The notes below the pieces were generated by a model. It did no database searches. It worked only from the letters and a program-made list of their open reading frames with translations, and was not told the origin of the DNA. A program made the position numbers and the translations under genes. A DNA stretch of 64,000 nt from CAZPQV01 sp964588705 (GTDB lineage Bacteria; Bacteroidota; Bacteroidia; Flavobacteriales; Weeksellaceae): contig CAZPQV010000002.1 of the NCBI GenBank assembly GCA_964588705.1, forward strand, positions 1 through 64,000, given 5' to 3'. Positions 25,211-33,622 of the stretch are shown one piece after another; positions within the stretch are counted from its first letter, which is position 1, and each line of letters begins with the position of its first letter.

Positions 25211-26295
25211 AACCTCATCTCATCCTTCACCACACCGCCTTTTTGAGTATGTGGCAGCAATTCTTCCGAGATAAAATCTTTGATTTTTCTTATCGCATTT
25301 TGAGAAATCTCACCTTTTACATTGACGTCGGTTCCCGGGAATAACAGGTGAACATTGGCACCGGCATCCAAAGTAAAAAACAGCGGCAAACCGGTTTCTT
25401 CACGGAATTTCCAAAGCTTGTTAATGACTTCCATTGTTCCGGTTTTCATCAGAATAAAAGCAGGTTCGCTCATCATCATCATAGCGTGGAGCGTAAGTGC
25501 TTCATGTTCTACCAAGGTGATGAATTTTTCCAAATCTCCGGATTTCAGAATTTCTTTCATGGGGACAAAATTTTCCCGAGCTTCCTGAAAACGACGTTCC
25601 GCATACGGATTGGTGTTCATCAAGCCGTGGCCAACCGTAGAACTCACCGATTTCTGCCCTTCGTGAATGAGTAAAACCCAGTCATTGAAATTCTTGAAAA
25701 CTGAATGCACTTCTTCATTCGGATACTGAACAGCAAACAAATCTGAACTTCTCTCCACTTCCGACGTTTCGCCCCAAACCACAAGTCCGTTGTACAGGCT
25801 TCGGCAGGCGCTGCCGCTGCCTAAACGCGCTAAGAAAGAGGCCTTTCGGATGCTGGATGCTGGATGCTGGGTGCTGGAAGAAAACTGCGAGTCTAATTCG
25901 ATGAGACATTTTGCAATGGCGCCAAAGCCTGAAGCGGAACTTGCAATTCCCGAACTGTGTGGAAAAGTATTTTCGGTTTTGATGATGTATTTTCCCTGGA
26001 GAATCCACGGAAGATACTGTTCAATGCTTCTGAAATATTTCTCGATTTTTTCTGCGAATTTCACCTCTTCATTTCCGGCTAAAAATGTCTGAACAGAAAA
26101 CGGTTCGTTAGCCAAGAACTCCATAGTCGTATTGGTTCTGCAATGATTCAGTGTGTAACTGATGCTTGGATTCGCCGGAATCTGATTGGCATATTTTCCC
26201 CAATATTTAATGAGGGCAATATTGCTCGGACAGCTTGCAGAAAAGGTTTTCGATGAAACCTGAAAGTTTTTATTTCCTAAAAATTGGTTTTCCAT
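25207..26295 (-). CDS. mvaD: Diphosphomevalonate decarboxylase
   Basis: 362 residues. GHMP-fold enzyme forming isopentenyl diphosphate from mevalonate diphosphate. Signatures: PSNIALIKYWGKYANQIPAN, the ATP-binding FPHSSGIASSASGFGAIAKC and FLARLGSGSACRSLYNGLVV with the catalytic region FTLDAGANVHLLFPG. Between the ATP loop and FLARLGSGS lies an atypical stretch SSTQHPASSIRK encoded by four tandem heptamers, so a repeat has been accommodated in frame. The core motifs are intact, so the enzyme is probably active. It shows that this organism uses the mevalonate pathway. Confidence 0.93.
   Translation of the reverse strand: MENQFLGNKNFQVSSKTFSASCPSNIALIKYWGKYANQIPANPSISYTLNHCRTNTTMEFLANEPFSVQTFLAGNEEVKFAEKIEKYFRSIEQYLPWILQGKYIIKTENTFPHSSGIASSASGFGAIAKCLIELDSQFSSSTQHPASSIRKASFLARLGSGSACRSLYNGLVVWGETSEVERSSDLFAVQYPNEEVHSVFKNFNDWVLLIHEGQKSVSSTVGHGLMNTNPYAERRFQEARENFVPMKEILKSGDLEKFITLVEHEALTLHAMMMMSEPAFILMKTGTMEVINKLWKFREETGLPLFFTLDAGANVHLLFPGTDVNVKGEISQNAIRKIKDFISEELLPHTQKGGVVKDEMRF
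25848..25875 (+). repeat. Heptamer array inside the mvaD coding sequence
   Basis: Four tandem units GGATGCT (the fourth GGGTGCT) on the plus strand, followed by GGAAG. It lies wholly inside mvaD and is translated in frame. The same unit (AGCATCC in reverse) occurs in the intergenic array at 26513. Confidence 0.88.
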
Positions 26296-26304
26296 ATTTT
26301 TTTT

Positions 26305-26431
26305 AACGCAAAGAGCGCAAAGATTTTTTTACAAATTTGAAAATGTTCTAAGGCCGCAAAGATTCATCTAAAGATGAATGGCAAAGTCCGCAAAATTTTC
26401 ATTTTCTTTTAACCACAAAAGGCACAAAAGA
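26305..26431. repeat. GCAAAG-type intergenic repeat
   Basis: Nine-base units AACGCAAAG and AGCGCAAAG (26305-26322), further copies GCCGCAAAG (26353-26361) and TCCGCAAAA (26387-26395), a hairpin ATTCATCT/AGATGAAT (26362-26379), and at 26411-26431 a 21-nt element beginning AACCACAAAAGGC that recurs at 39164 and, inverted, at 39287. Non-coding, between mvaD and the acyl-CoA ligase gene. Confidence 0.65.
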
Positions 26432-26512
26432 ATTGGTGATATTTATAAAGTTTATTCTTAATTGTTTTCAAAGTTTACAAAAGTTATAAAATCTTCGATT
26501 TTTAAAACTTCC

Positions 26513-26540
26513 AGCATCCAACATCCATCTTCCAGCCTAA
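26513..26540 (-). repeat. Heptamer units starting at the acyl-CoA ligase stop codon
   Basis: On the plus strand the units include AGCATCC and AACATCC; read on the minus strand the first unit, TTAGGCT, contains the TAG stop (26539-26537) of the ligase gene. The AGCATCC unit is identical to the one inside mvaD. Confidence 0.72.
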
Positions 26541-28303
26541 TGCTGCTGATACATTTTTTCAATCAACTCTTTATATTTTTCCAATACAACGTTTCGTTTT
26601 ACCTTTAGTGTTGGGGTAATTTCCCCGCTTCCGATTTCAAATTCCGCAGGCATCAGTGTGAATTTTTTGACCTTCTCAAATCCGGATAATGAATTTTGAA
26701 TTTCTTCCAGTTTTTGCTGATAGAACTCTTTTATTTTATCCAAATTCACAATTTCTTCCCAATTGGTAAAACTGATATTCATTTTTTTTAACTGTTCCTG
26801 AAGCGCTTCAAAATTCGGAATTATCAGTGCGGTAACATAAGGTTTTCCTTCTGCAACCACCATCGCCTGTGTGATATATTGATTATTGGAAAGCAAATTT
26901 TCAATCGGTTGCGGCGTGATGTATTTCCCGTTGGAAGTTTTCATCAGATCTTTGATTCGGTCGGTAATGGTGAGGTTTCCTTTTTCATCAAACTTACCTG
27001 CATCACCGGTTCTGAACCAACCGTCTTCCGTGAAAACAGCTTTTGTATCCTCCTCTTTTTTGTAGTAGCCTTTCATTATTCCACTGCCTTTTGCCAGAAT
27101 TTCGTCGTTTTCCCCGATTTTAATCTGAGTATCGCCCAAAGTGATTCCGGCCGAACCGTGTTCATAATGGGTAAAAGGAAAAGCGGTCAACGTCGCGGTT
27201 GTTTCCGTTAAACCGTAACCTACGGTAATGTGAATACCCATGGCGTCGAAAAATCTTGTTACTTCGGGCGAAAGAGAGGCTCCACCGCAAGGCATAAACC
27301 AAAGCTGACCACCCATCTTATTTTTAATCTTCTGAAAGACCATTTTATTGGCAACAGCATTCTTTAGATTTAATGAAAATGGAACCTGTTTTCCCATTCT
27401 TTTCAGTTCAGAAACTTCTGTCCCAACGGACATCGCCCATTTGAAAATTTTCTTTTTTGTATCGGAACCTTCGGCAACCATTTCGTTGACACCGGCATAA
27501 ATTTTCTGATAAAATCTAGGCACCGCACACATCATCGTTGGTTTTACTTCGGTTAATGCAGAAGCAATGAGTTTGGTATTTTCAAGGAACGAAACTTTTG
27601 CACCGCCATATAGTGAGAGCAAAGTCCAGCTTCTTTCAAACACGTGCGACAGCGGCAAAAACGCCAAGGAATGTTCCTTTTCAAAGTCTTTAAATTTAAA
27701 AAAATCGAAGTGTGCTTCAATGCATTTATGGAAATTCCCGTGGCTAAGCATCACTCCTTTCGGAATTCCGGTGGTTCCGGAAGTATAGATTAACGTGGCT
27801 AAATCATCGTCGTTTTTATCCACAATTTCAAAATTCTCTTTTGCAGGCTTTATGAAATCTTCAAGATATTGTGTGAATTCTTTTTTTACCCAAACTTTTT
27901 TCTTTGAAACTATGATTTTCTTCAGAAACAAATTATGCTGAATCAGTTCGAAACACGCATCATAATGCTCCTGATTTCCCACCAAAACCAATTTAGATTC
28001 TGAGTCGTTGATGATATATTCTGCTTGCTCCTTATTGTTCGTGGAATAAATCGGAACAGTGATTGCACCCAAAGAAAGCACCGCCAAATCGAATACAATC
28101 CATTCTGCGGAGTTATCGGAATAAATCGCCACACGGTCGTTTTCCTGAATACCGAACTCACGAAGAGCGTTGGCTGTTTTAAAAACCGTTCTGCGGAAAT
28201 CTTTCCAGTTCAGCTCTTTCCATTCATCCTCTTTTTTGAAACCAATAGCGGCTTTCAGCGGATATTTTTCGGTGTTGGTATTGAGAAATTGGGCTACATT
28301 CAT
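26537..28303 (-). CDS. Long-chain fatty acid-CoA ligase
   Basis: 588 residues, AMP-forming adenylate enzyme that activates long-chain fatty acids. Signatures: the P-loop LIYTSGTTGIPKGVMLSHGN, the fatty-acyl region GYGLTETTA, GWFRTGDAGKFDEKGNLTI and the catalytic-Lys region ITPTLKVKRNVVLEKY. No membrane segment. The promoter is unclear: upstream lies a heptamer array, and TAACTTTA (28315-28308, minus) is one mismatch from a -7 box 4 nt before the ATG. Substrate chain length is inferred from family only. Confidence 0.94.
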   Translation of the reverse strand: MNVAQFLNTNTEKYPLKAAIGFKKEDEWKELNWKDFRRTVFKTANALREFGIQENDRVAIYSDNSAEWIVFDLAVLSLGAITVPIYSTNNKEQAEYIINDSESKLVLVGNQEHYDACFELIQHNLFLKKIIVSKKKVWVKKEFTQYLEDFIKPAKENFEIVDKNDDDLATLIYTSGTTGIPKGVMLSHGNFHKCIEAHFDFFKFKDFEKEHSLAFLPLSHVFERSWTLLSLYGGAKVSFLENTKLIASALTEVKPTMMCAVPRFYQKIYAGVNEMVAEGSDTKKKIFKWAMSVGTEVSELKRMGKQVPFSLNLKNAVANKMVFQKIKNKMGGQLWFMPCGGASLSPEVTRFFDAMGIHITVGYGLTETTATLTAFPFTHYEHGSAGITLGDTQIKIGENDEILAKGSGIMKGYYKKEEDTKAVFTEDGWFRTGDAGKFDEKGNLTITDRIKDLMKTSNGKYITPQPIENLLSNNQYITQAMVVAEGKPYVTALIIPNFEALQEQLKKMNISFTNWEEIVNLDKIKEFYQQKLEEIQNSLSGFEKVKKFTLMPAEFEIGSGEITPTLKVKRNVVLEKYKELIEKMYQQH

Positions 28304-28312
28304 ATTTTAAAG

Positions 28313-28390
28313 TTAGAAGTCGGGAGTCCGAAGTCCGAGGATTTTGTTAAGAGTTATTGAAACTTCCGACCTCGGTTTTCGGTCTTCGAT
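28313..28390. repeat. Inverted pair of heptamer arrays
   Basis: 28313-28340 has four plus-strand units beginning TTAGAAG then TCGGGAG. 28363-28390 has four units that read as NNNGAAG-like on the minus strand. The two blocks face each other around a 22-nt AT-rich spacer. The right block lies inside the 3' end of the epimerase gene; the left lies upstream of the acyl-CoA ligase start. Confidence 0.75.
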
Positions 28391-29384
28391 CTTTTTTATA
28401 ATTTTTCAGATGAAAATCAAGGCTTTTTTCTACCGGAATAAATTCATAATCCAGCGTTTCTCTGATTTTTTTATTTGAAACCAGATTGTTCGTTGTTACC
28501 GTTTCGAGGTTAAATTTATTCATCATCCGAAGCAGAGGAAACAGCCAACCAAAAAACAGATTAATAATATAACCGAATTTCAGAGCTCCTTTCGAAAGAA
28601 TTTTCACAGGTTTCAGTCCTAATTTTTTTCTGATATAATTGGCAACCTCCGAATATTTTTTGTTTTCTGAAATGAGCACAAAACGCTCGTCAAAAATATT
28701 TCTGTCCATCAGCTGAATCACAATCTTTGCGACATCTCGCACATCCACATAAGCAGAAGTTCCGCTCATCGCAAACGGATATTTCTCGAAACTGCCGAAC
28801 ATTTCTCCACTGCTGCTGTTCCAGTTGCCGCTGCCGATAATTATTCCGGGATTTACAATCACCACATTCAGACCTTCTGCGGCGGCGCGCCAAACTTCCA
28901 TTTCGGAAAAATGCTTGGAAACCGCATAATCAGAATGATTGATTTTCGGATTGAAATTTGAATTTTCATCTACCATTCCTTCTTCATTTAGACCGTCAAA
29001 AACCGCCATTGAACTCACGAAGCAGAACTTCTTCACCGAAGAATCTTCACAGGCATAAAGCAGATTTTTAGTTCCTTGGATATTGGTGTGGTACATTTCC
29101 TTCCGTTTCGAAGGATGAAAACTGACTTTCGCAGCGCAGTGATACACTTCTGTTACATTTTCCACTGCTGATTTCAAAGAATCAATATCGTCAAAATCGA
29201 CATCAACCCACTGAATTTTTTCAAAAAAAGAATCGGGATTAGCAGTGTAAAATTGATAAGAATGCCTTACTTCTTCGAGATTGCTTGATGTTCTTTTTGC
29301 GGCGCGCACATTTTTTCCCTGCTTCAGCAGTTCCAAAACGATGATTCTTCCAAGAATTCCTGTGGCACCGGTAACGAAAATCAT
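28347..29384 (-). CDS. NAD-dependent epimerase/dehydratase (SDR)
   Basis: 345 residues, extended short-chain dehydrogenase. Cofactor loop FVTGATGILGRIIVLELL at the N-terminus, DVDFDDIDSL, and the active site SDYAVSKHFSE with YxxxK. Substrate unknown; 3-beta-HSD- or dihydroflavonol-reductase-like members are similar. The C-terminal residues after FHLKNYKK (DRRPKTEVGSFNNS) are encoded by heptamer repeats, which suggests loss of the original stop and read-through into the array. Identical 12-base strings flank the gene at its start and stop. Confidence 0.88.
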   Translation of the reverse strand: MIFVTGATGILGRIIVLELLKQGKNVRAAKRTSSNLEEVRHSYQFYTANPDSFFEKIQWVDVDFDDIDSLKSAVENVTEVYHCAAKVSFHPSKRKEMYHTNIQGTKNLLYACEDSSVKKFCFVSSMAVFDGLNEEGMVDENSNFNPKINHSDYAVSKHFSEMEVWRAAAEGLNVVIVNPGIIIGSGNWNSSSGEMFGSFEKYPFAMSGTSAYVDVRDVAKIVIQLMDRNIFDERFVLISENKKYSEVANYIRKKLGLKPVKILSKGALKFGYIINLFFGWLFPLLRMMNKFNLETVTTNNLVSNKKIRETLDYEFIPVEKSLDFHLKNYKKDRRPKTEVGSFNNS

Positions 29385-29387
29385 TAA

Positions 29388-29410
29388 GAGTTATTTAACT
29401 CACAAATATA
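29388..29410 (-). promoter_or_regulatory. -7 box and palindrome upstream of the epimerase
   Basis: TATATTTG on the minus strand (29410-29403) is a -7 box. Just downstream, GAGTTATTTAACTC (29388-29401) is a palindrome with a TT centre between promoter and ATG, a possible operator or small 5' hairpin. Confidence 0.5.
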
Positions 29411-29414
29411 ATGG

Positions 29415-29449
29415 AAAAACCTCACAGAACATAATTCTGCGAGGTTTTT
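29415..29449 (-). terminator. Terminator of the phytase gene
   Basis: Stem AAAACCTC.CAGAA / TTCTG.GAGGTTTT with five-base loop, one non-Watson-Crick pair, and T residues on the minus strand. Confidence 0.82.
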
Positions 29450-29469
29450 AGGTATAGAAATTAAAGTGT

Positions 29470-30507
29470 TTAATTCTTCAGTGCTTGCTCGTTGATTCGG
29501 TGCTGCAGTTGTCTCCAGTCGTAGAAGTGAAACGTTTTTCCTTCAGACATTGCCACAAAAACTCCGTTTGGAAACTGTGGACCAAGGTTCATATTCACCA
29601 CATCGGAACCATCGCTTGATTTGGTTGAAACTGGAACTTCAGCGATTTTCAAATGCAGGTTTGTATCGCCTTTTTCACCTTCTCTTTTATAAACATTAAA
29701 GGTATTGGCCTGCTGATTGGAGATCAGAATATATCCCGTTCCATCGCCGGTTTTATATATTGAAATTCCTTCCATATCATCTTTGAAATCATTCTGCCCA
29801 AAAAATGCCAGTCTTTCATTTCCTTTGGAAGGATCGGCGTAGTACTTATGGATTCCCGACTGTTCGTCAGAGTAATAAATATATCCCATTTCGTTATCCA
29901 CAGCAATAGCTTCAATTTCTTTTTTACCGCTGAATTCGCCGAATTTTCTCACGAGTTCTCCGGTTACTTTTCCGTTCTTTTCCACCAAATTATACTGCCA
30001 AAGATATGTTCCGCTTGGACCAAATTTTCTGCCAACAATCGTGTGAATTTCACCTGTTGCCTTATTGGTATAAAGCGAAATACCCATTGGTGCTTTTTCT
30101 GTTTCTCCTTCAAAAACATCAACGTTACCAATTTCTTTCATTGAAGGAAGTTCGTAAATACGGATCTTATTTGTTTCTCTTTCCGTAGTTACGGCAATAT
30201 CTACTTTACGATTCTGAAAATTCAGTCCGTAAGCGATATCTACGTTGTTCGGACGCTTTAATCCTAATACTTTATTCACAATTTTTCCATTCAAATCATA
30301 CACAAATAATCCTCCATCGGAATCTTTATCAGTTCCCACAATTAAGGATTTTGAAGGATTTGTCGGATGTATCCAAATGGCAGGATCATCGGTATCGTGA
30401 TTGGTCTTTTCGGTAACAACAACTGGTTTAAGTTTCTTTCCGAGATTGACGGAAGCACACTGTACCGTAAGAATTGAAACCAGTGCTAATGATAGTATTT
30501 TTTTCAT
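29470..30507 (-). CDS. Beta-propeller phytase (3-phytase)
   Basis: 345 residues. Exported, with the likely lipobox LVSILTVQCAS. The BPP family signature is DTDDPAIWIHPTNPSKSLIV followed by GTDKDSDGGLFVYDLNGKIV, and later acidic calcium-binding loops such as DNEMGYIYYSDEQSGIHKY and DDMEGISIYK. The enzyme releases phosphate from phytate outside the inner membrane. The gene for a TonB-dependent receptor lies directly upstream on the same strand, so the pair probably serves phosphate or inositol-phosphate scavenging. A terminator-like hairpin between them sits 15-20 nt before this start. Confidence 0.93.
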   Translation of the reverse strand: MKKILSLALVSILTVQCASVNLGKKLKPVVVTEKTNHDTDDPAIWIHPTNPSKSLIVGTDKDSDGGLFVYDLNGKIVNKVLGLKRPNNVDIAYGLNFQNRKVDIAVTTERETNKIRIYELPSMKEIGNVDVFEGETEKAPMGISLYTNKATGEIHTIVGRKFGPSGTYLWQYNLVEKNGKVTGELVRKFGEFSGKKEIEAIAVDNEMGYIYYSDEQSGIHKYYADPSKGNERLAFFGQNDFKDDMEGISIYKTGDGTGYILISNQQANTFNVYKREGEKGDTNLHLKIAEVPVSTKSSDGSDVVNMNLGPQFPNGVFVAMSEGKTFHFYDWRQLQHRINEQALKN

Positions 30508-30521
30508 TAATATAATTTTTT

Positions 30522-30550
30522 AAAAAGAGAAGCAGATTGCTCTGCTTCTC
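30522..30550 (-). terminator. Terminator or attenuator between the TonB receptor and phytase genes
   Basis: Perfect 10-bp stem GAGAAGCAGA / TCTGCTTCTC with four-base loop and a T tract on the minus strand. It is 80 nt after the receptor stop and about 15 nt before the phytase ATG. Confidence 0.8.
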
Positions 30551-30630
30551 CGTGAAAATGAAATTCTAGGGTTTATGTAAGTATCTTAAATCTGCTTCAC
30601 CCCAAATAAGCAGAAGTGTGATATGAACTT

Positions 30631-33426
30631 TTAGAAGTCAAATTTCAAGCCGAAAGAAAATCTCGGCTCGTAGTATTCCATCTGCATCATTCTGCTCGAA
30701 ATACCCTGATAATATCTTAATGGCTGATTGGTAAGGTTGTTCGCTTCGAAGAATACTCTCATCCAATCCATAATTGCGTAAGATGCGTTGAAATCAAGGA
30801 AGGTTTGCTTGTCGTAATATCTGTCCTCGAAATCGCTTCCTCCAAGTTCATCAAGATAAGCGGCAGCATGGTTTAACGATAGTCTTGAACTGAATCTGCT
30901 GTTTTCCCAAGATAATGAAGCATTAAACATATGTGGTGCTGTTCCTGGAAGCATCAGACCTTCACGCATTTCACCATCCTCATTGTAAATTCCTTTTGCT
31001 TCAGATTTTGTATAAGTATAGTTGGCATAAAGTCCGAAATTCTTCATAAAACCTGGCAAGAAATCCAACTGACGCTGCGCTGCAACTTCGAAACCGTAAA
31101 CGTCAACTGTTTCACCGTTTTTAGTTGTAAGGAACGTATAATTATCGCCAGCAACTAGACTGTTTGGTACATCTGGGAAATCCTGTGCAAATTTATTGGC
31201 GTTGTAAGAAGCATCTCTGTACACGTAGATGAAATCATTCAGTTTTTTGTAGAATGCTCCTGCAGAGATAATTCCGATATTACGGAAGTAGTATTCCGCC
31301 ATCAAATCGTAATTGTAAGCATAAGTTGCTTTTAGATTCGGGTTTCCTGCAGTAACCTCATTATCATCAGGAATTACGCTGATATAAGGCGAAAGCTGAT
31401 AATAGTTAGGTCTTGCTAATGCAGTAGAAAATGCAGCACGAAGTACCGTATTTGAGTTCGGTGTATATTTAATACTAGCACTTGGAAGAATGTTGGTATA
31501 ATCATTTTTCACCGTTCTTTCTCCTTCGAAGCTGTCTTCGTCTTCAATAATATTTCCGGTATAATCGGTTCTTGTATTCTCGATTCTTGCTCCGATAATG
31601 GTCATAAACTTATCTGAGAAGTTCTGATCCCAACGAAGATATCCTGCGTAAATATTTTCTTTGGCGCTATAGTTTTGTGCAAGGAATTCTTCCGGCAGTT
31701 GGGTTTTCTCAAAAAGGGCAGGATTGCTCAGATCAAGATTACCCAAATAGTCTTTGCTTGCAAAATATCCCGGCACATATTTAGATTTCGGATTCCAGTT
31801 TTCGCCTCCCCAGAAAACAGGATTTGCCAAATTCATTCTTCCCATTTCCATTGCGTCGGTTGGCTCGTATTCGTAGAAATCAATCAATCTGTCTTTTGAT
31901 TTCAATCTTACTTTACCACCCACTCTTAAACGACCTTTTTCACCACTGATGATTGAGAAAGGGAATCTGAAATTCAACTTTCCTGTGATCTCATCTTCTG
32001 AAGTTTCGCCCTGTTGATCGGTAACCTCACGAAGCTTGAACATTTCAGGTGTAAGCGCAGTTGTAGCACTCAGTAACGGGAAATTAGTATCTGCGTAGTC
32101 GCCAGTAAGTTTTACATCTTTTAAGTTGTAATCGATATATCTTTCGTTTGGTCTTTGCTCTTCTGCTTTTGAGAATGAAAAGCCCCAGTCCATATCTATT
32201 TTTGTTCCAAGGATATGATCTCCACCGATGGAATAGTTTTGCATAATCTGTCTTTCAAGACGCTTTCCATCGTTCAGATTATCCATAATCCCACCTTTGG
32301 TCTGCTGTCTGAATTCTCCGGTAAAAGTTCCGTCGGCATTTCTTTTTACTTTTGTAATTCTCGAACGGAAACGGTTTTCCCAGTCGTCTCTCCAGTTATA
32401 CATCGCATTAAGATCGATGCGGTGTTTATCGCTTAATTTAAAATCGAGGTTTGCACCAACACTTTTTCTTTCTCTTTTTACATCATACTTACGGATATCC
32501 ATTTCTTCCATGTAGATGTGTCCGTTTTTCTCAACCCAAACACCTTCAACGTTATCGGAACCGTAATCGTTATTGTTATAAGATCCGTTCACAACAAGAC
32601 CAACTTTTCCGTCTGCAAATCTGTTTCCGTACATGAATGAACTAGAGAATGCAAACTTGTCGCGGATGCCGTTATAACCCGAACCGGTAGTTAAAGAAAT
32701 TCTCTGCTTGTTGGGTGCTGTTCTCGTTTTCAGCTCTACAGAACCTCCAATAGCGTCACCATCCATATCCGGAGTAAGCGTTTTATTTACCTCAATCATT
32801 TGGATCATATCCGAAGGAATAAGGTCCATCTGTACTTTTCTGTTGTCGCCTTCTGCGGATGGAATTCTGTTTCCGTTCAGTGTAACTGAGTTCAGCTCGG
32901 AAGCTAAACCTCTTACGATGATGTTTCTCGCTTCACCCTGGTCGTTCTGCATTGTAATTCCGGGAACTCTTTTCAGAGCATCACCGATATTGGCATCAGG
33001 GAATTTACCGATTTGGTCGGACGAAACGACATTAGAAATGTTTGGTTTCGTTTTTTGTGTATTAAGCGCTCTTGCCTGGCTCTGACGTCCAAAACCGATA
33101 ATCGTTACGCCCTGTATATCTCTTACTTTTCTATCGTAAATAATGTTCTGTTTTGTGTTTGAATCAGAATTTACAGTCACCTGATATTCTTTCGTTCCGT
33201 AACCGATATAATCTACCTGCAAAGTATAAGTTCCTGCAGGAACGTTCAGGAAAACGAAATTTCCTTCATCATCAGAAGTTGTATAAATATTACCTGGATT
33301 CAGAGTAAGTTTTGCACCCGGAAGTGCGATTTTGGAATCATCATTAATATTACCCGATAATGTTCCCGATTGTGCATAAAATAACACTGATGCACACAGT
33401 AAAACTGAGCATACGATTTTCTTCAT
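30631..33426 (-). CDS. TonB-dependent outer-membrane receptor
   Basis: 931 residues. Signal peptide (MKKIVCSVLLCASVLFYAQ), a carboxypeptidase-regulatory-like domain (GTLSGNINDDSKIALPGAKL to about residue 100), a plug domain (GDALKRVPGITMQNDQGEA, VRGLASELNSVTLNGNRIPS) and a 22-strand barrel ending FSFGLKFDF with terminal aromatic residue. No SusD-like partner is adjacent, so it is a TonB receptor of the plain type. Partner: the beta-propeller phytase gene downstream; a role in uptake of phytate-derived or other phosphate compounds is inferred. Confidence 0.95.
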   Translation of the reverse strand: MKKIVCSVLLCASVLFYAQSGTLSGNINDDSKIALPGAKLTLNPGNIYTTSDDEGNFVFLNVPAGTYTLQVDYIGYGTKEYQVTVNSDSNTKQNIIYDRKVRDIQGVTIIGFGRQSQARALNTQKTKPNISNVVSSDQIGKFPDANIGDALKRVPGITMQNDQGEARNIIVRGLASELNSVTLNGNRIPSAEGDNRKVQMDLIPSDMIQMIEVNKTLTPDMDGDAIGGSVELKTRTAPNKQRISLTTGSGYNGIRDKFAFSSSFMYGNRFADGKVGLVVNGSYNNNDYGSDNVEGVWVEKNGHIYMEEMDIRKYDVKRERKSVGANLDFKLSDKHRIDLNAMYNWRDDWENRFRSRITKVKRNADGTFTGEFRQQTKGGIMDNLNDGKRLERQIMQNYSIGGDHILGTKIDMDWGFSFSKAEEQRPNERYIDYNLKDVKLTGDYADTNFPLLSATTALTPEMFKLREVTDQQGETSEDEITGKLNFRFPFSIISGEKGRLRVGGKVRLKSKDRLIDFYEYEPTDAMEMGRMNLANPVFWGGENWNPKSKYVPGYFASKDYLGNLDLSNPALFEKTQLPEEFLAQNYSAKENIYAGYLRWDQNFSDKFMTIIGARIENTRTDYTGNIIEDEDSFEGERTVKNDYTNILPSASIKYTPNSNTVLRAAFSTALARPNYYQLSPYISVIPDDNEVTAGNPNLKATYAYNYDLMAEYYFRNIGIISAGAFYKKLNDFIYVYRDASYNANKFAQDFPDVPNSLVAGDNYTFLTTKNGETVDVYGFEVAAQRQLDFLPGFMKNFGLYANYTYTKSEAKGIYNEDGEMREGLMLPGTAPHMFNASLSWENSRFSSRLSLNHAAAYLDELGGSDFEDRYYDKQTFLDFNASYAIMDWMRVFFEANNLTNQPLRYYQGISSRMMQMEYYEPRFSFGLKFDF

Positions 33427-33444
33427 TACTTTTTATTTGATGCA

Positions 33445-33452
33445 CAAAAGTA
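33445..33452 (-). promoter_or_regulatory. -7 box of the TonB receptor gene
   Basis: TACTTTTG on the minus strand, 18 nt before the ATG at 33426. No Pho-box-like repeat is obvious upstream. Confidence 0.55.
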
Positions 33453-33557
33453 ACATTAGCGTTTAATTAGAATCTTAACCTAATATTAATATAGAATTAA
33501 GTTTTCCAGGACTGTTTAAATTTTATGTAAACTGAAATAAAACCCTAAAAACACAAA

Positions 33558-33577
33558 ACGCTGCGAATCAGCAGCGT
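33558..33577 (-). terminator. Terminator of the mscS-pdxJ-hydrolase operon
   Basis: Stem ACGCTGC / GCAGCGT with six-base loop, followed on the minus strand by TTTG; located 46 nt after the hydrolase stop. Confidence 0.75.
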
Positions 33578-33622
33578 GCTATGTTAAATATTTTTAACCT
33601 TCCTTAAAGTGAAATTCCAGTC

